The notes under the pieces were generated by a model, which saw only the letters and a list, made by a program, of their open reading frames with translations, ran no database searches and was not told the origin of the DNA. The translations under genes were made by a program, and so were the position numbers. This document shows, piece by piece, positions 1 through 7,051 of a stretch of DNA of 11,035 nucleotides (the first letter of the stretch is position 1; each line of letters begins with the position of its first letter). Origin of the DNA: Bacteroidetes bacterium UBA7368 (GTDB lineage: Bacteria; Bacteroidota; Rhodothermia; Rhodothermales; UBA10348); the NCBI GenBank assembly GCA_002469915.1, contig DKOG01000096.1:1-11035 (forward strand), given 5' to 3'.

Positions 1-458
1 TTTATGAGCGCTTCATCCAACCGAATGCTAGCGACAAGCGCAAGTTGGCTGTCCAAAGAAGTTCCATTTTGGCCTTCGGGGTGATAGGGCTGTTTTTGCT
101 CACTCAGTTTGAAACGGTCCTATCAATGGCACTCTATGCGTATTCCGTTGTGGGAGCGACACTTACGCCTGTCTTAGTTGCTGCATTTACATGGAAACGA
201 GTTACGCCCCAGGGGGCAGTAGCGTGCCTAGCAGGAGGATTAACGACTATTTTGAGCTTGGCCACGATGGATTCGATGGGGATTAGTTTTGCCATCGAAT
301 TTGGCGGATCGATATTTGATTTCGCCAGTAGCGATTACATTGTCATTCCAGGCGTGATCGTATCCGTTTGTTGTCTAGTTGGCGTCAGTTTTGCCACTAA
401 GCCGTCTCCAGAAGACGTCTGGGGTCCTTTCTTTTCTGTTAAACCTAATCTGGATTGA
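1..458 (+). CDS. Sodium:solute symporter (SSS family), C-terminal part
   Basis: This is the 3' end of an inner-membrane sodium-coupled symporter; the rest lies upstream of the window. The frame is open from base 3 and gives 151 residues before TGA at 456-458. The apparent start at the TTG at 45 is internal, because the frame continues upstream through residues reading YERFIQPNASDKRK, a typical cytoplasmic loop before a late SSS helix. About four hydrophobic segments follow. The stretch YSVVGATLTPVLVAAFTWKR followed by TPQGA matches the family pattern of a proline-containing helix, then a WKR loop and a Gly-Ala-rich helix. The tail ends in a short polar segment. The substrate cannot be read from this fragment. 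The next gene, a deacylase 3 nt downstream, suggests an N-acylated amino acid or similar small carboxylate, which is inference. Confidence 0.88.
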   Translation, partial: YERFIQPNASDKRKLAVQRSSILAFGVIGLFLLTQFETVLSMALYAYSVVGATLTPVLVAAFTWKRVTPQGAVACLAGGLTTILSLATMDSMGISFAIEFGGSIFDFASSDYIVIPGVIVSVCCLVGVSFATKPSPEDVWGPFFSVKPNLD

Positions 459-461
459 GAC

Positions 462-1430
462 ATGTCTACAGATCTTACTCTTGGTCATCTTACCGCCGCA
501 CCAGGATCCACAACTAAAGGACTCCTGCCTCAGCAGATTAAAGGGATCTCATTTGATCTTCCCATTTATCTGATTAACGGAAAAGAAGAGGGACCCACCT
601 TAGTGGTAACCGCAGGCATTCATGGTAGTGAATATCCATGCGTAGAAGCCGCTACTAGGCTGGGACGTGAGATTGACCCTACTGTGCTGAGAGGTCAGGT
701 AATTATCGTACCGTCGGCCAATCCTGTGGCCTTCAAGGCAAGAAGTATTTACATCACTCCGCCCGATGGCCTGAATTTGAATCGGCAGTTCCCTGGAGAT
801 CCCGAGGGCACTTTTACGCGAGCCTGGGCAGACTGGCTATTTCAGCATGTCATGTCGAAGGCAGATATGTATATCGACATGCATGGAGGAGATATGATAG
901 AAGCACTCATTCCTTTTGTGGCATGGAATCGCACCGGGAATGAAAACGCAGATCGTATCGCTCATGAAATGGCGAACGCGTACGGCATTCGAGCAACCAT
1001 CGTCAAGGATTCAGCCGGAGACTTAGGGGGCACGACTACGGCCTCGGCCGCACGTGCTGGCATACCTGCATTATTGACAGAAGCAGGAGGACAAGGGGTA
1101 TGGAAAGAGAGCGAAGTGGACATTCTTCAGTCGGGCGTACGACGTGTGATGGCCCACTTCCAAATGTATGCCGCCATAGATGATGCTGGAGAGCAATCCG
1201 TTGAACTAGGCGGGTGGGAGTGGCTACGCTCCAGTGTGGATGGTCTCTTTTATCCTGCAGTGGAAATTGGAGAGATGGTGGAGGAGGGGCAACTCGTGGG
1301 TAGGATTACGGATATTTTCGGCGAAGTCTTGCAGGAAGCGTACGCTCCGGTTAGCGGAGAAGTACTTTTTCTGGTCACCTCTTTAGCCATGAACGATGGT
1401 GATCCTCTCATGTCCATCGCCTTCGCGTAA
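462..1430 (+). CDS. Succinylglutamate desuccinylase/aspartoacylase family zinc deacylase
   Basis: This 322-residue cytoplasmic hydrolase resembles the AstE/AspA branch of the M14 metallocarboxypeptidase fold. These enzymes use one zinc ion to cleave an amide bond in N-acyl amino acids. The zinc ligands are visible: His54 and Glu57 in the GIHGSEYP segment and His141 in IDMHGGD. The substrate-binding NLNRQFPG motif lies at 105-112, and Glu207 in LLTEAGG is the expected catalytic glutamate. Residues from about 250 to 322 form the small beta-barrel, lipoyl-like C-terminal domain (YAPVSGEVLF) seen in many bacterial members. The ATG at 462 is 3 nt after the symporter stop, with no strong Shine-Dalgarno sequence, so translational coupling is likely. 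The exact substrate is unknown. Arginine succinyltransferase pathway neighbours are absent from the window, so the name astE is not justified. Confidence 0.92.
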   Translation: MSTDLTLGHLTAAPGSTTKGLLPQQIKGISFDLPIYLINGKEEGPTLVVTAGIHGSEYPCVEAATRLGREIDPTVLRGQVIIVPSANPVAFKARSIYITPPDGLNLNRQFPGDPEGTFTRAWADWLFQHVMSKADMYIDMHGGDMIEALIPFVAWNRTGNENADRIAHEMANAYGIRATIVKDSAGDLGGTTTASAARAGIPALLTEAGGQGVWKESEVDILQSGVRRVMAHFQMYAAIDDAGEQSVELGGWEWLRSSVDGLFYPAVEIGEMVEEGQLVGRITDIFGEVLQEAYAPVSGEVLFLVTSLAMNDGDPLMSIAFA

Positions 1431-1435
1431 TCGCT

Positions 1436-1720
1436 TCACTGATATCGCTTTCCTTTAAAGTCGATCCAGCCATTCCTATGACTTCCATTCGGGTCTCGGT
1501 GGGTCCAATGCACGATACCACCAAGGTCATTCCACTCGTATTTACCGTAAATGACGAGGGGAGCACCGAAGTATAAATCGTTTAGGCGAGGCGCAATATC
1601 GATGTTATGAGCCACGAGAATGGTTTCTCCATTGGCCTGACGAATAACAAATCGTTGATGTCGGTCTCCTTCATTGTCGTCCCTCAGAAGCCGAATTACT
1701 ACTCCCCGATACTCATCCAT
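1436..1720 (-). CDS. DUF3465 family protein, short form
   Basis: This 94-residue protein is recognised as DUF3465 by several conserved blocks: GDRHQRF around residues 18-24, VAHNIDIAPR at 36-45, GKYEWN at 59-64 and the hallmark HWTH at 71-74, followed by DPNGSH and GWI. The function of the family is unknown. The many histidines could bind a metal, but that is speculation. As I recall, usual members are about 130-150 residues. This one lacks the N-terminal extension and has no signal peptide, so it should be cytoplasmic. No alternative start exists: an in-frame TAA lies nine codons upstream and no ATG, GTG or TTG comes between. There is no clear Shine-Dalgarno sequence. Its stop lies 5 nt from the stop of the converging deacylase gene, leaving no room for a terminator. 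Confidence 0.82.
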   Translation of the reverse strand: MDEYRGVVIRLLRDDNEGDRHQRFVIRQANGETILVAHNIDIAPRLNDLYFGAPLVIYGKYEWNDLGGIVHWTHRDPNGSHRNGWIDFKGKRYQ

Positions 1721-1793
1721 GTGTCTTTTACTACGTGTTTGCTCTTAGGCTTTCAGCTGTTGGCGGTTGCGATCCAATTTAAGGGACAACCTG

Positions 1794-1850
1794 ACTTCAA
1801 GGTGGGAAATATCCGGACAAGTCGTACCTGAAATAACTCCTACCTTGAGT
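1794..1850. repeat. Imperfect inverted repeat in the divergent gap
   Basis: ACTTCAAGGT at 1794-1803 faces ACCTTGAGT at 1842-1850. The arms pair over nine positions with a single bulged T, and 38 nt lie between them. The seven inner bases, TCAAGGT and ACCTTGA, match perfectly. It could be an operator or an mRNA hairpin, or chance. Confidence 0.35.
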
Positions 1851-1870
1851 GGTCAGAATTTCGTCCATTT

Positions 1871-1875
1871 AGAGG
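1871..1875 (+). promoter_or_regulatory. Shine-Dalgarno-like AGAGG before the S46 remnant
   Basis: AGAGG sits 9 nt upstream of the ATG at 1885. It is one of the better ribosome-binding sites in the window and supports that start over the second in-frame ATG at 1891. An intact start region shows that the remnant could still be translated. Confidence 0.5.
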
Positions 1876-1884
1876 TCGATTTTC

Positions 1885-2313
1885 ATGAAGATGCGTTCGC
1901 TCAGCTTGTGGACATTCATTCTGGTTCTATCCGTTAATCTTTCTTACGCTCAGGCAGGAGAATATGACAACGGAAAAATGTGGACGTTTGACTATCCCCC
2001 TGTAGAACATATCCAAAACACCTATGACTTTTCTCCGGACGCCGGATGGTTTGAAAAGGTGCGCCTTGGAGCGCTTCGCTTGCCGAATTGTACGGCATCG
2101 TTTGTTTCTCCAAATGGACTCGTGATGACGAACGATATTATTGGCGGTTATTCGGGATCTCCTATCGTTAACAAGGACTTGGAAGTAGTCGGATTGATAT
2201 TCGATGGGAATGTTGAATCATTGCCTTCAGCGTTTATTTATCAGACTGAAGTTGCGCGTGCTGTTGGAGTTGACTCACGAGGAATGATAGAAGCGCTCGA
2301 TCATACCTATTGA
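1885..2313 (+). pseudogene. Peptidase S46 (DPP7/DPP11-type) with large in-frame internal deletion
   Basis: S46 enzymes are exported dipeptidyl-peptidases of about 700 residues with a chymotrypsin-like fold. This 142-residue product keeps both ends of that family and lacks the middle. Residues 1-24 are a signal peptide ending around AQA. Residues 30-83 match the N-terminus: GKMWTFDYPP, then GWFEKVRLGALRL, then SFVSPNGLVMTN. At residue 83/84 it jumps to the C-terminal region: NDIIGGYSGSP with the serine at 90, then VVGLIFDGNVESLPSAFIY and AVGVDSRGMIEAL. The NHHC block that carries the catalytic histidine, the catalytic aspartate region and the helical domain are absent, so peptidase activity is not expected. 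The usual GNSGSP reads GYSGSP, and the last 10 or so residues also appear to be missing. The frame is unbroken. It is a decaying gene, a retained small exported protein, or an assembly artefact. Confidence 0.8.
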
Positions 2314-5162
2314 TCAATACCCTCTGGGAATAGAGTAACTCGAACGTAACGGTCTGAGTTTAGGAAGGTATTTGCAGCCGTAGTAATATCAGCTGGCATA
2401 ATGGCCTCAAGCACGTCCGAAGGATTTGAGAGTAGGCGAGTAGGATCCATTTCTCGTTCTGTGTAGAACTCCAGCCAATTAAGCCACGCTCCGTTCTCTC
2501 TCTGACCCGTTTCCCAAGATCGAATACTTGCTTCTCGGGAGTTATTCAGATGCGTCACGTCTGGGGGGGTGCTTTTGAGGTCTTCCAAATTGGCCCAGAC
2601 ATTGCTCACCAATTCATCGACTCGTTCCGGGGCACAACCAAAACTAATGCTGAATGAATAGCTTTCGTAAGGGGCGTCAGAAAGCGATCCTCGGACGCTA
2701 ACACCGTACGTACCGCCAAGGTCTTCACGTAAGACTTCTCGAAGGCGTGTATCCACTACGTCCTGAAGAAGCCGCATTTCACGTCGAGACTCCATCGTCC
2801 ACTCATGCTCTCCTGAAAAGACGATGGCGACCTGGCTTTTGGGCTCAACTCCTTTAAAGACTTCTTTTTCGATGACTCCGTTTGGCATCCGTCGGCCGTC
2901 GTCAAGACCCTCCTCTATTCTCCCAGTTGATGGGAGAGAAGCGAGATAGGTCTCCACTAATGGGCGAGCTTGATCCAGGTCAAAAGATCCAACCAAATAG
3001 AAGGTGAAGTCACTGAAGTCCTCAAAGCGTTCTTTGAAAAACTCAAAAGAGGGCTGGAGTTCTACTTCGTCCAGAATACCGGCTGAAAATGGGCGATAGC
3101 GATAATGATAGTTATTCAGGGTAACATTCAGCGTGTCACTAAAGGCCGATTGGGGACTTGCCTGTAGATTAGCCATCATGCTGTTGATGCGAGTCATAAA
3201 GGACTGATACACCGTGCTATCCGCTCTTGGCTCCGTGGCATACAGATACAGCAACTGGAACATCGTTTCTAGGTCTTGCGGTGTTGCAGAACCCGAAAAA
3301 CCTTCGCTCAAGCCGGCAACAAACGGTCGAATCTGGACTGCTTTTCCGGTGAGTTTCTTGGATAGCTCGATCGCGTTAAAAGCCCCAACACCGCTTGCTC
3401 CAACGAAGTTAGTGGACAAACTCGCCGACATGTAGGTAGCATCGTCCGCGAGCGAGGCTCCACCCGGGCTGGTCGCATTAAAGAGCACCTCATCAGCCTT
3501 GAAGTCAGTGGGGCGTAAGATCACTTTGGCACCATTCGAAAGCGTCCATTCCGTCATTTCCAGGACTTCATTGGTCTTCTCGGAAACGATCGTGCCCGGC
3601 GTGGGCATCTGGGGTAGAAGAGGTGCATCGGTAACCGTGTCTTCGTACGGACTCAAGTCCGCCGTCTGAATAGCTTCTAACACTGAACGAACGTTACTCT
3701 CGTTCGGCAATGGCTGATCTTCTCCACCTGGACCGGAAACAGAGATGACTAAATTATTAGTAGTCATCAATGTTGGGACGAGTGAATTGACATGGTCCAA
3801 CGTGATTTCCGGCAAGATTTCCTGCATCAGTCTGAACTCTCGGCTGATGCCCGGAACAGATTCGCCAGAGAGTGCATGGCGAACGTATTCGGAGGCTAAA
3901 GAAGCAGAACGTTCATTATCTCGCTCGTTGTAGGATACCTCCATGCGGCGCAGTCTAGATAGTCTAGAACGATCGAACTCTGAGGAGGTGAATCCGAATC
4001 GGCGAACTCGCTCGACTTCTTCCAACACCACTCTAAGCGCTCTCAGGTACTCACCATTATTAACACCCGCATTGAGATTGAAGGCTCCTTTGGTCCGCAC
4101 CAAAGCTCCATCTCCTGCTCCGGCGCCAATAAATGGCGGATCAGCATCTTGGGTTAGCTCCCCGAGTCGTCTATTCAGCATCGAGGAGAACAGGCTACGG
4201 CCCAATGACTCAACATATTCCGCACGGCTTCCTGCGTCGCCGATCTCATGTTTGAAAACCAATCCTATGCTGGCAGACCCGGCCTCAGGATCAGATTCGA
4301 TGGTAAAGAGGGTCTCTTCATGGTCGGGTACATCAAATGCGGTTCTTGTAGGAGCCGCTGCTGGGCTTTTTAGGTCTGAAAATAGGGCTTCGATCTGCTC
4401 AGCAATGTCATCAGAACTGATGTCTCCGACTGCGATAATGGTCATCAAATCTGGTCTGTACCACGATTCGTAAAACCGATGTAAACTTGCTTGTTCAAAC
4501 GATTCTAGATTTTCTACCGTGCCGATGGGCAAGCGGGTAGCGTATCGAGAGTCGTGGAGCAATACAGGTAACTGGCGATCTTGAATACGCGCCGCACCAC
4601 CCCGTCTTGATCGCCATTCTTCGATTACCACTCCACGTTCCTTCTCAACCTCTAGCGAATCGAAACTGACATCTCCTGCCCAGTCGCGCAGGATTTGCAG
4701 GCCTTGACTAACGACTTCAGCTGAATCTGAAGGCAGCTTCAACATGTAGACCGTTTCATCAAAGCTGGTATAGGCATTGATTTCTGGTCCAAAACGCATC
4801 CCAACAGACTCTAAATATTCAACGAGTGCCTGTTTTTCGAAGTTTTTGGTCCCATTAAAGGCCATGTGCTCCACAAAATGAGCTAGCCCTAACTGGTCCT
4901 CATCTTCTAGAATGGAGCCTGCATTTAAAACGAGCCTCAACTCAACTCGCTTCTCTGGACGCTCATTCTGACGAATCATGTACGTCAGGCCGTTGGGCAA
5001 TTGTCTCTTTATGATCCGCTCATCTAACGCGATACGGTCCACAGACGGCATTGAAGCCTCTTCCGTGGCCGGCTGGGGAGTGGTTTCCGAGAGGTATTCA
5101 GATCCTGAACAACTCGTTAAAAAGAGACAGAAGACGGGGATGAGAAGTCGGTATCGAAGCAT
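2307..5162 (-). CDS. M16 family zinc metallopeptidase, lipoprotein
   Basis: This 951-residue protein carries a lipoprotein signal with lipobox LTSC, cysteine at residue 18, so it is predicted to be anchored in an envelope membrane, probably facing the periplasm. The N-terminal M16 unit holds the inverted zinc motif HFVEH at 95-99. The third ligand is most likely Glu175 in EKERGVV, at the spacing usual for pitrilysin-type enzymes. A central inactive M16 unit follows. The C-terminal half, from about residue 540, is a second M16-like unit with the GGTYGVSV segment at 816-823 that shapes the substrate cleft. The size fits one-chain, PqqL-like clamshell peptidases that degrade peptides or unfolded proteins. 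The ATG at 5162 has no Shine-Dalgarno sequence; the bases before it read TCCTCCTCCG. The gene overlaps the convergent S46 remnant by 7 nt at its 3' end and lies 65 nt after the 607-residue gene. Confidence 0.93.
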   Translation of the reverse strand: MLRYRLLIPVFCLFLTSCSGSEYLSETTPQPATEEASMPSVDRIALDERIIKRQLPNGLTYMIRQNERPEKRVELRLVLNAGSILEDEDQLGLAHFVEHMAFNGTKNFEKQALVEYLESVGMRFGPEINAYTSFDETVYMLKLPSDSAEVVSQGLQILRDWAGDVSFDSLEVEKERGVVIEEWRSRRGGAARIQDRQLPVLLHDSRYATRLPIGTVENLESFEQASLHRFYESWYRPDLMTIIAVGDISSDDIAEQIEALFSDLKSPAAAPTRTAFDVPDHEETLFTIESDPEAGSASIGLVFKHEIGDAGSRAEYVESLGRSLFSSMLNRRLGELTQDADPPFIGAGAGDGALVRTKGAFNLNAGVNNGEYLRALRVVLEEVERVRRFGFTSSEFDRSRLSRLRRMEVSYNERDNERSASLASEYVRHALSGESVPGISREFRLMQEILPEITLDHVNSLVPTLMTTNNLVISVSGPGGEDQPLPNESNVRSVLEAIQTADLSPYEDTVTDAPLLPQMPTPGTIVSEKTNEVLEMTEWTLSNGAKVILRPTDFKADEVLFNATSPGGASLADDATYMSASLSTNFVGASGVGAFNAIELSKKLTGKAVQIRPFVAGLSEGFSGSATPQDLETMFQLLYLYATEPRADSTVYQSFMTRINSMMANLQASPQSAFSDTLNVTLNNYHYRYRPFSAGILDEVELQPSFEFFKERFEDFSDFTFYLVGSFDLDQARPLVETYLASLPSTGRIEEGLDDGRRMPNGVIEKEVFKGVEPKSQVAIVFSGEHEWTMESRREMRLLQDVVDTRLREVLREDLGGTYGVSVRGSLSDAPYESYSFSISFGCAPERVDELVSNVWANLEDLKSTPPDVTHLNNSREASIRSWETGQRENGAWLNWLEFYTEREMDPTRLLSNPSDVLEAIMPADITTAANTFLNSDRYVRVTLFPEGIDQ

Positions 5163-5173
5163 CGGAGGAGGAA

Positions 5174-5223
5174 TTGGAATGGAATTTAATCACCGGTTTT
5201 GCCACCTGGCGGCACCATTCCAA
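5174..5223 (-). repeat. Nested inverted repeat in the leader of the M16 gene
   Basis: Perfect 9-bp arms TTGGAATGG (5174-5182) and CCATTCCAA (5215-5223) enclose 32 nt. Inside lies a second hairpin at 5200-5214, TGCCACC against GGCGGCA with one mismatch. In the - strand transcript, the outer stem would close 11 nt before the M16 start codon and begin 4 nt after the stop of the upstream gene. No T-run follows, so an intrinsic terminator is unlikely. Attenuation, mRNA processing or translational control is possible. Confidence 0.5.
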
Positions 5224-5227
5224 GAAC

Positions 5228-7048
5228 CTAAGCGAGTTCGGCTTCCTCTGCAACACGGGTTTCGATTTCTTTGGCTAAAAGGTCTAGCTGTTCACGTCCG
5301 ACTACGAGGTCCTTTAATACCCGATCCTTTGAGTCCAAGAAGGTGTGCTTCATCTCTTTGAATACATCCTGGTAATACCGAATTCCTTCATCAAGATTTT
5401 CAGTGAAGGCGGTAAAAAACTTTTGTTGCTTTCGGTTTAGATCTTCTGAGGATTCCTGAATTTGATCTTTCAGGTAGTCTAGATAAAGAAACAACTCCTT
5501 GACAAACATATTGGGGCGATCCGGACGATGCATGATGTTGACCCGACCATAAATGTGATCGACCATGTTGCGCAGACTGGGTCTATCCGAAAAATAGGCA
5601 ATGTTGGGACCGGGGCACACGGAAACGCCCGTGCCTTCAATCTTAGTATTTAGGTCGTTGGTCAATAAAGCAGTAGTCCCTAATCCAATACAAAGGCAGG
5701 ACTTGTCAACCACTTTATCTCGCCGCTCGTTGAGTTCTTCCTCTGAGAGGCCCGCTGCCTCTAATTCCTGCAGCTTTAAATGCTGGTATTGTCTGGAGGC
5801 GGTACAGATGTGTTGATCCGTGTACTCTGTATTCGAAACCAAAAACTTCTTTGGGCAGGAGCTTCCAGGTTTTCCCTTGTCAATTAATGCCTGCTTGACT
5901 ACATCTTGGGTGTTTCCTCTCAAACTGTTGAAGGGAACGCCAAGCGGGGAAATATTACTCAGGTATAGATCCTTCTCGGTAGCCGCTGATAGCTGAGATC
6001 GTGTGAACTCGTCGACAGTAGTCACTTCATCCACGAGTAGGAAAGGAGAACCCCATCCGACCGAGTCCATTCCATATTCTTCGAGTAAGAACGTGTGTTC
6101 TTCTGCGGTACCAACACCTCCTTGAGCGGTGATCAGCATCGGCAGTGGAGAAGAGGGTACCGGCCGACCTTTGGCCTCAAGTGCTCCTACCAGAATGGCA
6201 TGAACGGAATCAATGAGATCTTGGCGATGATTCTTGAATTCAGCCAAAATGGGACCTAACAGAAGGCCCTGAGTAGCAAAGGCATGCCCTCCACAATTCA
6301 GGCCTGATTCAATTCTGTATTCGGTCACCCAAATTCCCTTCTTTGCTAGAAACTTCCCTTGGATGAACGCAGAACGATAATCGCTCACTTTGAGCACAAC
6401 TTTTTTCTTGATTTGGCCCGCTGCGTCTGGATAGAAATCGTCGAACTCTTCCAGATAACCATACAATCGTGGGCTCATGCCAGCAGATAGTATCAGGGAG
6501 GAGGAAAGGTCGCTTTGGGCAAAGCCCCGCACGGCGGCGTGAGCATCATTAAACTGTTGAGGAAGGCGTTCGCCTTTCAAATAATTAGCTTTGTCCAGTT
6601 TCGTCATAATGTTGACGTCAATGGAGCCCATCTTCAAGTGCTCTCTAAGCCACTCGGTGAAATCTCCCGGAGTGTAATCAGATGTCTTGAAAATCTCGAA
6701 TCTGCGTTTAATGTCAGAAACGTCCGGTAGCATCGCGATGTAGCTCGCAATTTCGTCGCTTTTTTCGGCCGTTACAGACTTTAACTCTTCGAACTTCTCC
6801 TTCGCCAGGTCATTAATGAGATTCAGATAGGACGTAATTCGCTTGGCACGAAAATCATCATCGGTTTTGGTAATCTCTTGATAGGGCAGTTGGAACTGCT
6901 CTGAATACATCTTCCGGAGCTTCTCCAGCAAGATGTCATCAACTAGCGAGATGACTGAATTGATGCCCAAGTGCGAAACGTTGAGCGGCGTATCAATGGT
7001 AAAACCTGTTCCCATTACTGGGATGTGGAACGAATGAGCGTTAGACAT
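5228..7048 (-). CDS. Conserved protein of unknown function, possible FMN-type TIM barrel with cysteine cluster
   Basis: I recognise this as a family met in Bacteroidota but without a known function. Starting from ATG at 7048 it has 606 residues; a GTG directly before it at 7051 adds one. Numbering here is from that GTG. The N-terminus FHIPVMGTGFTIDTPL (8-23) and ITAQGGVGTAEEH (307-319) followed by DSVGWGSPFLLV (329-340) resemble the flavin-binding strands of nitronate monooxygenase/FabK-like barrels; this is inference from motif shape. Other notable blocks are GSIDVNIMTKLDK (142-154), ESGLNCGGHAFAT (248-260) and GVPFNSLRGNTQDV (371-384). Cysteines at 253, 399, 416, 452, 454 and 479 include a CLC pair and a CPGPN turn, which may be metal- or redox-related. 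The last 80 residues are charged and helical. No signal peptide or membrane helix is seen, so it is probably cytosolic. TTAAGG lies just before the start. Confidence 0.85.
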   Translation of the reverse strand: MSNAHSFHIPVMGTGFTIDTPLNVSHLGINSVISLVDDILLEKLRKMYSEQFQLPYQEITKTDDDFRAKRITSYLNLINDLAKEKFEELKSVTAEKSDEIASYIAMLPDVSDIKRRFEIFKTSDYTPGDFTEWLREHLKMGSIDVNIMTKLDKANYLKGERLPQQFNDAHAAVRGFAQSDLSSSLILSAGMSPRLYGYLEEFDDFYPDAAGQIKKKVVLKVSDYRSAFIQGKFLAKKGIWVTEYRIESGLNCGGHAFATQGLLLGPILAEFKNHRQDLIDSVHAILVGALEAKGRPVPSSPLPMLITAQGGVGTAEEHTFLLEEYGMDSVGWGSPFLLVDEVTTVDEFTRSQLSAATEKDLYLSNISPLGVPFNSLRGNTQDVVKQALIDKGKPGSSCPKKFLVSNTEYTDQHICTASRQYQHLKLQELEAAGLSEEELNERRDKVVDKSCLCIGLGTTALLTNDLNTKIEGTGVSVCPGPNIAYFSDRPSLRNMVDHIYGRVNIMHRPDRPNMFVKELFLYLDYLKDQIQESSEDLNRKQQKFFTAFTENLDEGIRYYQDVFKEMKHTFLDSKDRVLKDLVVGREQLDLLAKEIETRVAEEAELA

Positions 7049-7051
7049 CAC

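Larger units (their letters stand above)
1721..1884. promoter_or_regulatory. Divergent intergenic region
   Basis: This 164-bp gap separates the DUF3465 gene (-) from the S46 remnant (+) and should hold promoters for both. I see no convincing promoter hexamers. A TTGAGT at 1845-1850 with a 17-nt spacer to TTTAGA at 1868-1873 would put the transcript start only a few bases before the ATG, so I do not call it. The gap contains an imperfect inverted repeat, described separately. Confidence 0.4.

Noticed and set aside
1607..1831. 74-residue + strand open frame overlapping DUF3465 and the divergent gap
   Set aside because: Most of it is antisense to the conserved DUF3465 core; there is no ribosome-binding site or recognisable motif.
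1845..1873. TTGAGT, 17-nt spacer, TTTAGA as a promoter for the S46 remnant
   Set aside because: Both hexamers are poor, and transcription would start only about five bases before the ATG, downstream of the ribosome-binding site.
3943..4473. 176-residue open frame on the + strand inside the M16 gene
   Set aside because: It is antisense to well-conserved M16 coding sequence, has serine- and arginine-rich low-complexity content, and shows no recognisable domain.
4978..5361. 127-residue + strand open frame across the M16 start and the 3' end of the next gene
   Set aside because: It spans two supported genes on the other strand and shows no family features.
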